Assembly (NCBI GenBank): GCA_934202525.1
Contig: CAKPYB010000046.1
Coordinates: 1 to 22,805, forward strand
Direction: 5' to 3'
Origin: an uncultured Prevotella sp.
Lineage (GTDB): Bacteria > Bacteroidota > Bacteroidia > Bacteroidales > Bacteroidaceae
DNA length: 22,805 bases
In this document: one piece after another, positions 15,960 through 22,560 of the stretch
How the letters are laid out: each line of letters starts with the position of its first letter
How positions within the stretch are numbered: position 1 is the stretch's first letter
The notes under the pieces: generated by a model
What the model saw: the letters and a program-made list of their open reading frames with translations, nothing else
Database searches by the model: none
What the model was told of the DNA's origin: nothing
Made by a program: the position numbers and the translations under genes

Positions 15960-18092
15960 ATGAAATATAAAAAGATTATATTAGGCGTAGCCTTGGCGCT
16001 GGCGTGCTTCTCTAGCCAGAATGCCAACGCACTGACCGAAACCAAAGTGAAGAAGACGGAAACTCAGACCGCATCGCCCAACGTTTACTGGACCGATGGC
16101 TACGGAAGAGTATCTTATACCACCAACTCTATCATTTCGCCGGTAGTGAAGATTGCCCTCAAAGAGTTTGCGGGCGATATGAAAGCCGTAACCGGATTCG
16201 ATGCGAAAGAAAAATCAGGTGCTCCGATACAGATTTACCAGCTCGACCAGCTCACCAACAAGGAGTTTTCGGCAGTAGAAAAACTCGGTGCGCCGCTGCA
16301 TCTTATTATCACCGCAAAGGATGCTTTCTACATCGGTACGAGGAAAGGGAAACTCATCGTTATCGGAAGCAACGCCCGCGGAACGGCTTACGCCATCATG
16401 AAACTCTCTGAGCTGGCTGGCGTTTCGCCTCTGGCGGCATGGAACGACCTGCAGCCTGCTCAGCGCAAGAGCCTCTATACACCCGTAGACCAGCAGTGGA
16501 TAGAGGTTCCGAGAATAGAATTCAGAGGACTTGCCCTGAACAACAGCCAGTGGATGAAACCGCAGAACTACAGCCGCATAGCCCGACTGATGCTGCGCCT
16601 GAGAGCCAATACGCTGTGGCAGGTAGACGGCAAGCACGAGGCTGCTTACAACAAGGCTGTGGTAGACAGTTTCGACATCTGCGTGGCGGAAAACTACAAG
16701 GTGACGGAGTTCGTGGGCAAGAAGCACAAGAAGAAACACCGCAAAACCATCGAGAACGTGAAACTGGTCTGCTCGGATGCACAAATGGAGATGAGCAATC
16801 TCTCGCCGGGCCTGCTGCTCGAAATGCTCAACAGCAAGGATTATCTGGAGAGCAAGAATGCCCAGCACGGCAAATCGCACCGCTCTGAGGCCCATAACGA
16901 CGAAGACTGTGCCTGGATTGCCAATGTTACCAATCCGAAGCAGTCTACCTTCCAGCTGGCTATGATGATGAATCTGGCGTGGAATAAAAACGCCCTGAAA
17001 GCAGGTTGCAAGACCTATATCCAGAACGCTCTCAACTCATTCTTTGGCGCTGTTACGGGCAGGAAAATCATGCCTCTGATGGAAGAATATTACCGTCTTA
17101 CCAGCATCCGCCATTCCGCTTATATGGCGATGCCTTACGGCGACACGGAGTTCCATTCAGGCGAATTCGGCAACGAACTGGAGCGTTTCCTCTACCGCTA
17201 CGACCTGTTGAAGGCGAAGACAGAATCAATCGAGCGCATGCTGCCTCAGAACCAGAAAGACGGCTTCTTCGAGGTTGTGAAATATCCGATATTCCTGGCT
17301 GCCTTCGTAGCCGAAAAGGAGCTGGAGGCACAGGAAGCAAGACACATCGCCCGTCCGGGACTGTTCAATAAAGACGATGAGGCGAAGGCTGCGGCGGCTG
17401 TGAGCATCGATGCTTACAATAATCTGAAGCAGCTCAATGCCTACTACAGCCGCATCAGAAACGGCAAATGGAAGGATTTCATCCTTACCAACAGCGCAGA
17501 GATGCAGGCGCCGCAAATTCCAGGCACACTGCCTGCTGCCGACATCAAGCGACTGAAAGCGGATGCCTTCGACCGCAACAACGACCTCAAGCCGCTCTCT
17601 TTAGTTACCGGCGACATCATTGTCAAGAATGCCTGGGAATGGAGCAAAGCTACCGAATCACCAATTGCCCAAGCAGCCGTAAGAGGAGCCGAGAAGATTA
17701 CCCTCCGCCCTCTTTTAGGGCACAGTGGCAAGGCTGTGAAATTGCCGAAGGGAGCCAGTCTGAGCTATGATTTCTACAGCGAGATGAGCGGTGATGCGCG
17801 TTTCACCATCGCTGTTATTCCTTGCTTCCTCAACGCTGTAAAGAACATGAGGGTGAGTGTGAGCATAGACCGTGGCGAACCGGTAATCTGCCAGCTGAAG
17901 GAGGCTTACAACTCTAAGGACTGGAAGTTTGACCTGTGGCGCGGCCAGACAATAAAGAGTTTCTACGTTACTTTGCCCGACGGCAGCCATAACGTTACCA
18001 TCAAGGCTTTAGACGATAATGTGATGATTGACCAGTGGGTTCTGGATTACGATGTAGACAGAGAATATTACGTGTTCCCAGTTGCAAAATAA
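15960..18092 (+). CDS. Secreted GH115-like protein lacking the central catalytic region
   Basis: A 710-residue exported protein with a signal peptide (about 1-25). Residues about 40-200 match the N-terminal part of glycoside hydrolase family 115 (xylan alpha-glucuronidases): GTAYAIMKLSELAGVSPLAAWNDL... and EFRGLALNNSQW. The barrel opens with NYSRIARLMLRLRANTLWQ (about 203-221). Family members continue with a long stretch carrying the TIGMRG, WSDDN and YYHFDY type motifs. Here residues about 250-316 are instead a short basic and polar linker (KKHKKKHRK). GH115-like sequence resumes at CAWIANVTNPKQSTFQLAMM. It goes on through EEYYRLTSIRHSAYM, ERMLPQNQKDGFFEVVKYP and YYSRIRNGKW to a C-terminal beta domain (about 590-710, ending MIDQWVLDYDVDREYYVFP). 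About 200 core residues appear to be gone without a frameshift, so activity is doubtful; it may be a binding pseudo-enzyme. The family motifs are from memory. Confidence 0.75.
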   Translation: MKYKKIILGVALALACFSSQNANALTETKVKKTETQTASPNVYWTDGYGRVSYTTNSIISPVVKIALKEFAGDMKAVTGFDAKEKSGAPIQIYQLDQLTNKEFSAVEKLGAPLHLIITAKDAFYIGTRKGKLIVIGSNARGTAYAIMKLSELAGVSPLAAWNDLQPAQRKSLYTPVDQQWIEVPRIEFRGLALNNSQWMKPQNYSRIARLMLRLRANTLWQVDGKHEAAYNKAVVDSFDICVAENYKVTEFVGKKHKKKHRKTIENVKLVCSDAQMEMSNLSPGLLLEMLNSKDYLESKNAQHGKSHRSEAHNDEDCAWIANVTNPKQSTFQLAMMMNLAWNKNALKAGCKTYIQNALNSFFGAVTGRKIMPLMEEYYRLTSIRHSAYMAMPYGDTEFHSGEFGNELERFLYRYDLLKAKTESIERMLPQNQKDGFFEVVKYPIFLAAFVAEKELEAQEARHIARPGLFNKDDEAKAAAAVSIDAYNNLKQLNAYYSRIRNGKWKDFILTNSAEMQAPQIPGTLPAADIKRLKADAFDRNNDLKPLSLVTGDIIVKNAWEWSKATESPIAQAAVRGAEKITLRPLLGHSGKAVKLPKGASLSYDFYSEMSGDARFTIAVIPCFLNAVKNMRVSVSIDRGEPVICQLKEAYNSKDWKFDLWRGQTIKSFYVTLPDGSHNVTIKALDDNVMIDQWVLDYDVDREYYVFPVAK

Positions 18093-18093
18093 G

Positions 18094-18250
18094 AGGCTTT
18101 TCTGCAGCTTTTCAGGCTTAAATGAAGACCGGACTGAGGCTTAAATGATGACGGGGCAGAGGCATAAATGAGGGCTATCATGAGGCTTTTATAAAGCTTT
18201 TCATGAGGCTTTCATGAGGCTTTCATGAGGCTTTCATGAAACTTTTCATG
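18094..18250. repeat. 11/23-bp tandem repeat after the GH115-like gene
   Basis: Units begin AGGCTT or AGGCAT and mostly end ATG. Four 23-base units start at 18114, 18137, 18160 and 18183, three exact 11-base units (AGGCTTTCATG) follow at 18206, 18217 and 18228, and a 12-base variant lies at 18239. Each 23-base unit splits into an 11-base and a 12-base half. The array starts two bases after the stop codon. It is non-coding, since the periods break the frame. Confidence 0.85.
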
Positions 18251-18348
18251 ATGCTGAAATGTGTTAAGAATCCTAACTCATAGTTTCTTCCCCTGCAACT
18301 CTATGACTTATGCTCCGCAAAGCACAGAATAGGTAAAAAAGGGTCGAA

Positions 18349-18501
18349 GGGTTAACAGGTTAACAGTTAACACCCCAAAAATGCATGGTTCCCCCCACAC
18401 ACATATAAAAATAAGTATATATATATATATATTATAATAAGGTACGCGCGAGGAGGAGTATCGAAAAAACAGCTGTTAACTGTTAACTCTGTTAACCCCC
18501 A
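18349..18501. repeat. Two inverted GTTAAC triplets flanking an AT microsatellite
   Basis: GTTAAC triplets in opposite orientation lie at 18349-18376 and 18473-18500. They are complementary over about 25 bases and enclose about 96 bases, so the pair can form a long hairpin. The loop carries a C run, a (TA)n tract near 18416-18433 and GGTACGCGCGAGGAGGAG. No gene is visible inside, so a miniature inverted-repeat element is one reading. Confidence 0.7.
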
Positions 18502-18513
18502 GGCATAAAAAGG

Positions 18514-18563
18514 CAGAAAGCCTCTCAGCAAAACGATGCTGAGAGGCTTTCTGTTTTTTTTTT
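18514..18563. terminator. Strong bidirectional terminator
   Basis: Perfect 16-base arms (18514-18529 and 18538-18553; CAGAAAGCCTCTCAGC) with an 8-base loop are followed on the plus strand by ten Ts (18554-18563). On the minus strand the stem is followed by CCTTTTTATG. It can end both the GH115-like transcript and the toxin-antitoxin transcript; the T run overlaps the toxin stop codon. Confidence 0.9.
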
Positions 18564-19011
18564 ATTTGAGAAACTTCTCTACAAATTCCTCAGGAGTCAG
18601 AACTTCCGGTCTTCCACCTAATACGTTTTTATAATCTTTGATATTGATAGTCAGCAAGACATCGCAATCATGCTGCTCTGCACAATGATACTGAAAGCTA
18701 TCCTCTATGTCGGTAAAGCGCTCATCATTGATAGCTTCTTGAATTGTATCTTGTGAACAATCTATAACTTCAGCCAAATCAATTAAGCCATTAAGTCCTA
18801 ATCTAACTTTTTCATTCAGTTCTGGCTGATGAATATCCTTTTTCTTAAAGATACGAGTCAATAAATACGCAATAGTATACATACCACCTACAGAAACTGC
18901 AGCAGTAAGATTTGCTTTTTTAATCGTCTCGAAAATAGAACATATTAGAGTTTCCTGCTTACGAAGAGACACAAACTCTATGAATATATTCGTATCTAAA
19001 AATACTTTCAT
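18562..19011 (-). CDS. PIN-domain ribonuclease, probable VapC-like toxin
   Basis: A 149-residue single-domain PIN nuclease. Acidic metal-binding positions are visible: Asp6 in MKVFLDTNIFIEF, the cluster Asp101-Glu103-Asp104 in FTDIEDSFQYHCAEQ, and Asp115/Asp117 before LLTINIKDY. This order is the PIN fold as found in the PIN_3-like VapC group. Such toxins cut RNA, often tRNA or rRNA. A small gene lies 3 bases upstream on the same strand, which is the usual antitoxin-toxin order. The catalytic set looks complete. The specific RNA target cannot be told. Confidence 0.85.
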   Translation of the reverse strand: MKVFLDTNIFIEFVSLRKQETLICSIFETIKKANLTAAVSVGGMYTIAYLLTRIFKKKDIHQPELNEKVRLGLNGLIDLAEVIDCSQDTIQEAINDERFTDIEDSFQYHCAEQHDCDVLLTINIKDYKNVLGGRPEVLTPEEFVEKFLK

Positions 19012-19014
19012 AAG

Positions 19015-19242
19015 CTATATTCCGTATTTATCCTCTAAATATTCATCTAACAATTCTTCGTCCGTTGCATCTGTTTGGGCGAATCCACGCAAAGCTTCAA
19101 AAGCATAATGCTGTTTTTCAGCCTTTGCCTTAGGCTTAGCCTTAGCCACTAATTTCTTAGCATACTCCGTCAGTTCCTGCTTCAATGTATCCAACTGATA
19201 AGACTTTGGCACATCCAATGATATGTTGATAGTTGTCTGCAT
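19015..19242 (-). CDS. Small putative antitoxin paired with the PIN toxin
   Basis: A 75-residue protein not assigned to a named family. The first ~30 residues (TTINISLDVPKSYQLDTL...) could be a beta strand plus helix as in ribbon-helix-helix antitoxins. The middle is a Lys/Ala-rich stretch (KKLVAKAKPKAKAEKQ), and the tail is acidic (ATDEELLDEYLEDKYGI), which would suit binding to the toxin. The gene sits directly ahead of the PIN gene with a 3-base gap and has the promoter, so it is the likely antitoxin and autoregulator. The function is inferred from position and size only. Confidence 0.7.
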   Translation of the reverse strand: MQTTINISLDVPKSYQLDTLKQELTEYAKKLVAKAKPKAKAEKQHYAFEALRGFAQTDATDEELLDEYLEDKYGI

Positions 19243-19280
19243 AATCTTTCCTTTCTTTTAAAAAGTTATTTTTCTGCGGG

Positions 19281-19311
19281 CAAAGTTACGATATTTTTAT
19301 GAAACTTCCAA
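19281..19311 (-). promoter_or_regulatory. Promoter of the toxin-antitoxin operon
   Basis: On the minus strand TTGG (19308-19311), a 19-base spacer and TAACTTTG (19281-19288). The -7 box is a full match; the -33 box is weaker. The leader is about 38 bases. Confidence 0.65.
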
Positions 19312-19322
19312 GAAAAAGACAT

Positions 19323-19361
19323 AAAAAAAGCACTCCAAGAAGCGAGAACTCCTCAAAGTGC
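19323..19361 (-). terminator. Terminator of the branched-chain aminotransferase gene
   Basis: Arms 19330-19342 and 19349-19361 pair over 13 positions including several G-U pairs, with a 6-base loop. On the minus strand they are followed by seven Ts (A at 19323-19329). It lies 56 bases past the ilvE stop and just upstream of the toxin-antitoxin promoter. Confidence 0.75.
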
Positions 19362-19416
19362 CTTGATCATAATTATATTTCTAATATTGGTTTTTACGCA
19401 ATAAAGAAGTCATTGA

Positions 19417-20433
19417 TTACTCAATAACTACGGTTGTCCAACCGTGCTTGTCCTCGATAGTACCATACTGGATTCCACGGAGCGTATCATAGAGGTGCTT
19501 AGAGATAGGACCTGGCTTCTCACCGAAGTTGTAGCGCTTGCCTGTATCCAAGTCATCAATGTAGCTGATAGGACTGATTACGGCAGCAGTACCGCATGCA
19601 CCAGCCTCCTCGAAAGTATCCAGCTCATCCTCAGGAATCTGACGGCGCTCAACCTTCATACCGAGGTCCTCAGCCAACTGCATCAAACTCTTGTTGGTGA
19701 TAGATGGGAGAATAGATGTACTCTTAGGAGTAACGTATGTATTATTCTTGATTCCGAAGAAGTTGGCAGCACCACACTCATCCATGTATTTCTTCTCCTT
19801 GGCGTCGAGATAGAACTCGCATGCATAACCCTTCTCATGAGCGATATTGTTGGCTCTGAGAGAAGCAGCATAGTTTCCACCCACCTTATAGATACCAGTT
19901 CCGAGAGGAGCAGAGCGGTCGAAATCACGGATGATAACGTAAGGGTTGGTAGAGAAACCACCCTTGAAGTATGGACCTACTGGAGTTACGAAGATGAGGA
20001 AGCAATACTCAGTAGCAGGATGAACACCCACCTGAGCGCTTGTACCGATGAGCAGCGGACGGATATAGAGCGTAGCACCACTCTCGTAGGTAGGAATCCA
20101 CTCCTGGTTGAGGCGGACCACCTTCTTCACCATCTCCTCGAACATTTCTGTAGGCACCTCTGGCATCATAATACCACGGCATGTGCTCTGCAAGCGGGCA
20201 GCGTTCTCGTCCATACGGAACACGCGCACCTTGCCGTCTGGGCAACGATAAGCCTTCAAGCCCTCGAATGCCTCCTGACCATAGTGCAGACAGGTTGCAG
20301 CCATGTGCAATTTCAAATACTCATCAGAGCAAACTTCTATTTCGCCCCATTTGCCGTCGCGATAGTAACAGCGAACATTGTAGTCAGTCTGGCGATAGCC
20401 AAATGACAAATTAGACCAATCTAAGTCTTTCAT
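19417..20433 (-). CDS. ilvE: Branched-chain amino acid aminotransferase
   Basis: A 338-residue PLP-dependent fold-type IV enzyme of the larger BCAT subgroup. It interconverts valine, leucine and isoleucine with their 2-oxo acids using glutamate/2-oxoglutarate. The N-terminal part has CLHYGQEAFEGLKAYR. The PLP lysine is Lys183 in GTGIYKVGGNY, and the conserved glutamate is Glu219 in MDECGAANFF. The C-terminal glycine/threonine loop is EEAGACGTAAVISPI. Length and motifs are normal. It stands alone with its own promoter and terminator; no other ilv or leu gene is nearby. ATG at 20433 is supported by the promoter about 40 bases ahead. Confidence 0.95.
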   Translation of the reverse strand: MKDLDWSNLSFGYRQTDYNVRCYYRDGKWGEIEVCSDEYLKLHMAATCLHYGQEAFEGLKAYRCPDGKVRVFRMDENAARLQSTCRGIMMPEVPTEMFEEMVKKVVRLNQEWIPTYESGATLYIRPLLIGTSAQVGVHPATEYCFLIFVTPVGPYFKGGFSTNPYVIIRDFDRSAPLGTGIYKVGGNYAASLRANNIAHEKGYACEFYLDAKEKKYMDECGAANFFGIKNNTYVTPKSTSILPSITNKSLMQLAEDLGMKVERRQIPEDELDTFEEAGACGTAAVISPISYIDDLDTGKRYNFGEKPGPISKHLYDTLRGIQYGTIEDKHGWTTVVIE

Positions 20434-20472
20434 AACATCTATATTTTTAATGTTCTACTAATATTTTGAATG

Positions 20473-20503
20473 CAAAAGTACAAAATATTCTATTAATCTG
20501 CAA
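20473..20503 (-). promoter_or_regulatory. Promoter of ilvE
   Basis: On the minus strand TTGC (20500-20503), a 19-base spacer and TACTTTTG (20473-20480). No leader-peptide attenuator is visible in the short 5' UTR. Confidence 0.7.
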
Positions 20504-20621
20504 CTATTTTACAATAATTTTAGTAGAAACGTTATTATTTTACGTATTTCCGCCATTTTGAGGCATATTTTTGCCAATTTATGGGGGATTTTTTTGTTCT
20601 TGCGCCGATCCTTTTAGCGAA

Positions 20622-20816
20622 TCAATCCTCGCTGAGGAGCTTTTTGATTTCCTCATCAGTCTTGGTGAGCTTGTCCTTGCAGAGCTTCACCAAGGTTTTG
20701 GCACGCTTCAACTGCTCGGAGAGCTGGTCGATATCAAGTTCATCATTCTCCATTCTATCTACAATTTCCTCAAGCTCTCTTACGGCTTGTTCGTATTTCA
20801 TTTCTTCTTTTTCCAT
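20622..20816 (-). CDS. xseB: Exodeoxyribonuclease VII small subunit
   Basis: A 64-residue coiled-coil protein matching the small-subunit pattern: MKYEQAVRELEEIVDRMEND, ELDIDQLSEQLKRAKTLVKL and CKDKLTKTDEEIKKLL. Several copies wrap the large subunit to make the single-strand-specific exonuclease VII used in DNA repair. It follows xseA on the same strand, but the two are separated by 292 bases of repeats (20817-21108). No consensus promoter was seen in that gap, so its transcript must cross the repeats. A GTTAAC triplet lies about 20 bases ahead of its ATG. Confidence 0.93.
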   Translation of the reverse strand: MEKEEMKYEQAVRELEEIVDRMENDELDIDQLSEQLKRAKTLVKLCKDKLTKTDEEIKKLLSED

Positions 20817-20836
20817 AATTTTATTTTTGTTTTGGA

Positions 20837-20860
20837 GTTAACAGAGTTAACAGTTAACAG
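20837..20860. repeat. GTTAAC triplet repeat, copy 4
   Basis: GTTAAC-AGA-GTTAAC-A-GTTAAC-AG lies just upstream of xseB and to the left of the REP half-element, in the same relative place as copy 1 beside the REP element near mrp but in the opposite orientation. Confidence 0.75.
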
Positions 20861-20864
20861 TGGA

Positions 20865-20966
20865 TATTTTAAAGCTTTTGCCCTTTCAGGGCGACAGGTT
20901 TGCGTCCTTTATTACCCAGGGTGTTGCCCTGGGCTAGGAGCTTCTGCCCTTTCAGGGCGTATGGGG
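20865..20966. repeat. REP-like half-element between xseA and xseB
   Basis: This stretch repeats, in order, the right half of the palindrome at 14461-14692: TTTTAAAGCTTTTGCCCTT, a spacer, CCCAGGGTGTTGCCCTGGGC, then TAGGAGCTTCTGCCCTTTC and AGGGCGTATGGGG. It has the internal hairpins (GCCCTTTCAGGGC and CCCAGGG..CCCTGGG) but not the mirrored left half. Confidence 0.85.
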
Positions 20967-21110
20967 AATTCCTATTGCCTTAGGGCGTATGGGGAATTCC
21001 TATTGCCTTAGGGCGTATGGGGAATTCCTATTGCCTCAGGGCGTATGGGGAATTCCTATTGTCTCAGGGCGTATGGAGAATTCCTATTGCCTCAGGGCGT
21101 ATGGGGAATT
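20955..21110. repeat. 28-bp tandem array ending at the xseA stop codon
   Basis: Five full units start at 20955, 20983, 21011, 21039 and 21067 and a 16-base partial unit at 21095. The unit is GGGCGTATGGGGAATTCCTA plus TTGCCTYA. Copies differ at very few positions, so the expansion is recent. Each contains the palindrome GGAATTCC. The first eight bases come from the end of the REP element. The last two bases of the partial unit (21109-21110) form part of the xseA stop codon. It has no spacers and so is not CRISPR. Confidence 0.9.
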
Positions 21111-22407
21111 ATCCAACTTGCGACTTGACATTTCCCTCGGCGAATCTCGTTTCGATGATGTCGCCAGACTTCAGTTCTGAGGCAGAACGGATACTTTTGC
21201 CATCTTTCAGCGTAATGCTGTAACCGCGTTTCAGCAATAACTCGGGGTCTTGTGCCTGGATGCGCTGCTGGAGAAGCTGAAGCCGATGACTCTCATTGAG
21301 CATTTTTCTTTCCAATATCGGCTGGATATTCTGGGAAAGAATCTCGAAATGGCGCTCGGCTTCCGATATTTTCGTCTGGACATTTGTGCTTAAACGGCTC
21401 ATCAGACGGTCGAGATAAGCACCCTGCTTCGTCTTCACCAGCGAAAACTGAACAGGAATCGTGTTGCTCAGTCTGTCTAGCCTCATCTTCTCCACCTGCA
21501 GACGATGCTTCACATTCTGCACAATGGCCTCCTGCGCATTTATTACACGAGCATAAACCTCGGTAAGATGGTTGACCAGGAAGGCGGCAGCGGCTGTCGG
21601 CGTCTTTACACGCTGGAAAGAAATCATATCCAGCACACTCTCGTCCCTTTCATGTCCTATTCCCGTGATGATAGGCAGCGGGAAGTTTGCCACATTCTCA
21701 GCAAGCGCCAAGGTGTCGAAACCCGAGAGATCGCTCGTTGCACCACCGCCTCGGATGATGACCACGCAATCAAACTGCTCCCATTCGGCATTGATACTGT
21801 CAAGGGCAGTAATCACGCTCTGCTCTACCCCCTCGCCCTGCATCGTAGCCGGAAAGAGGCGGGTTTGAAACTGCAGACCATAATCATTATCGGCAAGCTG
21901 GTTGCAGAAATCACCATATCCAGCAGCCGTAGCACTGGAAATGACGGCGATGCGCTGGCAGAACATCGGGAGCACCAACTCCTTCTGAAGTTCGAACACC
22001 CCCTCTGCTTTCAGCGTATTGATGATTTCCAGTCGCTTGCGCGCCATATCACCCATCGTATAGTTAGGGTCAATATCGTCAACAATCCATGAGAAACCAT
22101 AGTTCTCATGAAACTGAGCGTGCACTTTCAGCAGCACTTTCATTCCGGCATGAATACGTTGTCCGGTGATGCGCTCAAAATTCGGTTTGATGAACATCCA
22201 TCGGTTTCGCCAGCAGGCGGCGTGCGCCTTGGCTATCGGCGTATTGGAACGCTCGTCCTTTTCGATGAGTTCCAGATAGCAGTGGCCTCCGTAGCCCTCG
22301 CGAGCCTCGGAGAGTTCCGCTTCCACCCAATAGCTGTCGGGCAAGGACATAGAAATGACCTCACGCACCATGGAGTTTAATTCATAGAGAGAACATCTTT
22401 GCTTCAT
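21109..22407 (-). CDS. xseA: Exodeoxyribonuclease VII large subunit
   Basis: A 432-residue catalytic subunit. Residues about 1-105 are the OB-fold DNA-binding domain (ELSEAREGYGGHCYLELIEK). The central nuclease domain (about 120-320) has AVISSATAAGYGDF, FPATMQGEGVEQSVITAL, CVVIIRGGGATSDLSGFD and FPLPIITGIGHERDESVLD, all well conserved. A long coiled coil (about 290-400) takes the small subunits. The C-terminus has DPELLLKRGYSITLKDGK, a family hallmark. Length is normal. It probably forms one transcription unit with the S8 peptidase gene upstream and xseB downstream, because no consensus promoter is seen in the 150 bases before its start. Confidence 0.96.
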   Translation of the reverse strand: MKQRCSLYELNSMVREVISMSLPDSYWVEAELSEAREGYGGHCYLELIEKDERSNTPIAKAHAACWRNRWMFIKPNFERITGQRIHAGMKVLLKVHAQFHENYGFSWIVDDIDPNYTMGDMARKRLEIINTLKAEGVFELQKELVLPMFCQRIAVISSATAAGYGDFCNQLADNDYGLQFQTRLFPATMQGEGVEQSVITALDSINAEWEQFDCVVIIRGGGATSDLSGFDTLALAENVANFPLPIITGIGHERDESVLDMISFQRVKTPTAAAAFLVNHLTEVYARVINAQEAIVQNVKHRLQVEKMRLDRLSNTIPVQFSLVKTKQGAYLDRLMSRLSTNVQTKISEAERHFEILSQNIQPILERKMLNESHRLQLLQQRIQAQDPELLLKRGYSITLKDGKSIRSASELKSGDIIETRFAEGNVKSQVG

Positions 22408-22438
22408 ACTCTTATATTTTTGGCACTGAATATTTTTT

Positions 22439-22560
22439 AGGCACGGATTACACGGATTACACGGATTTTTTATCAGAGAACAAGGGCGCGAGCCTCCGTG
22501 TAATCCGTGTAATCCGTGCCTTATTCTTTTTCTCCGTGCCTTATTTTTTCTCCGTGCCTA
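22439..22560. repeat. 26-bp inverted repeat and TCCGTGCC direct repeats ahead of xseA
   Basis: Perfect 26-base arms at 22439-22464 and 22496-22521 are built from the word CGGATTACA repeated (CACGGATTACACGGATTACA) and enclose a 31-base loop. To the right, TCCGTGCCT recurs at 22513, 22533 and 22551. Read on the minus strand each copy begins TAAGGCACGGA or TAGGCACGGA, and the last one supplies the TAG stop codon of the S8 peptidase. Similar CGGATTACA repeats are, to my knowledge, widespread in Bacteroidetes gaps. Confidence 0.85.

Noticed and set aside
19444..20406. A 320-codon plus-strand frame over ilvE
   Set aside because: It is an antisense shadow; the aminotransferase on the other strand has the PLP lysine and all conserved motifs.
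20955..21110. CRISPR array
   Set aside because: The 28-base units are directly joined without unique spacers and no cas gene is present. The same holds for the 22-base and 11-base arrays.
20989..21223. Short frames with repeated MGNSYCLRAYGE-like peptides
   Set aside because: They are made by reading through the 28-base tandem repeat, whose length is not a multiple of three, so the frames are by-products.
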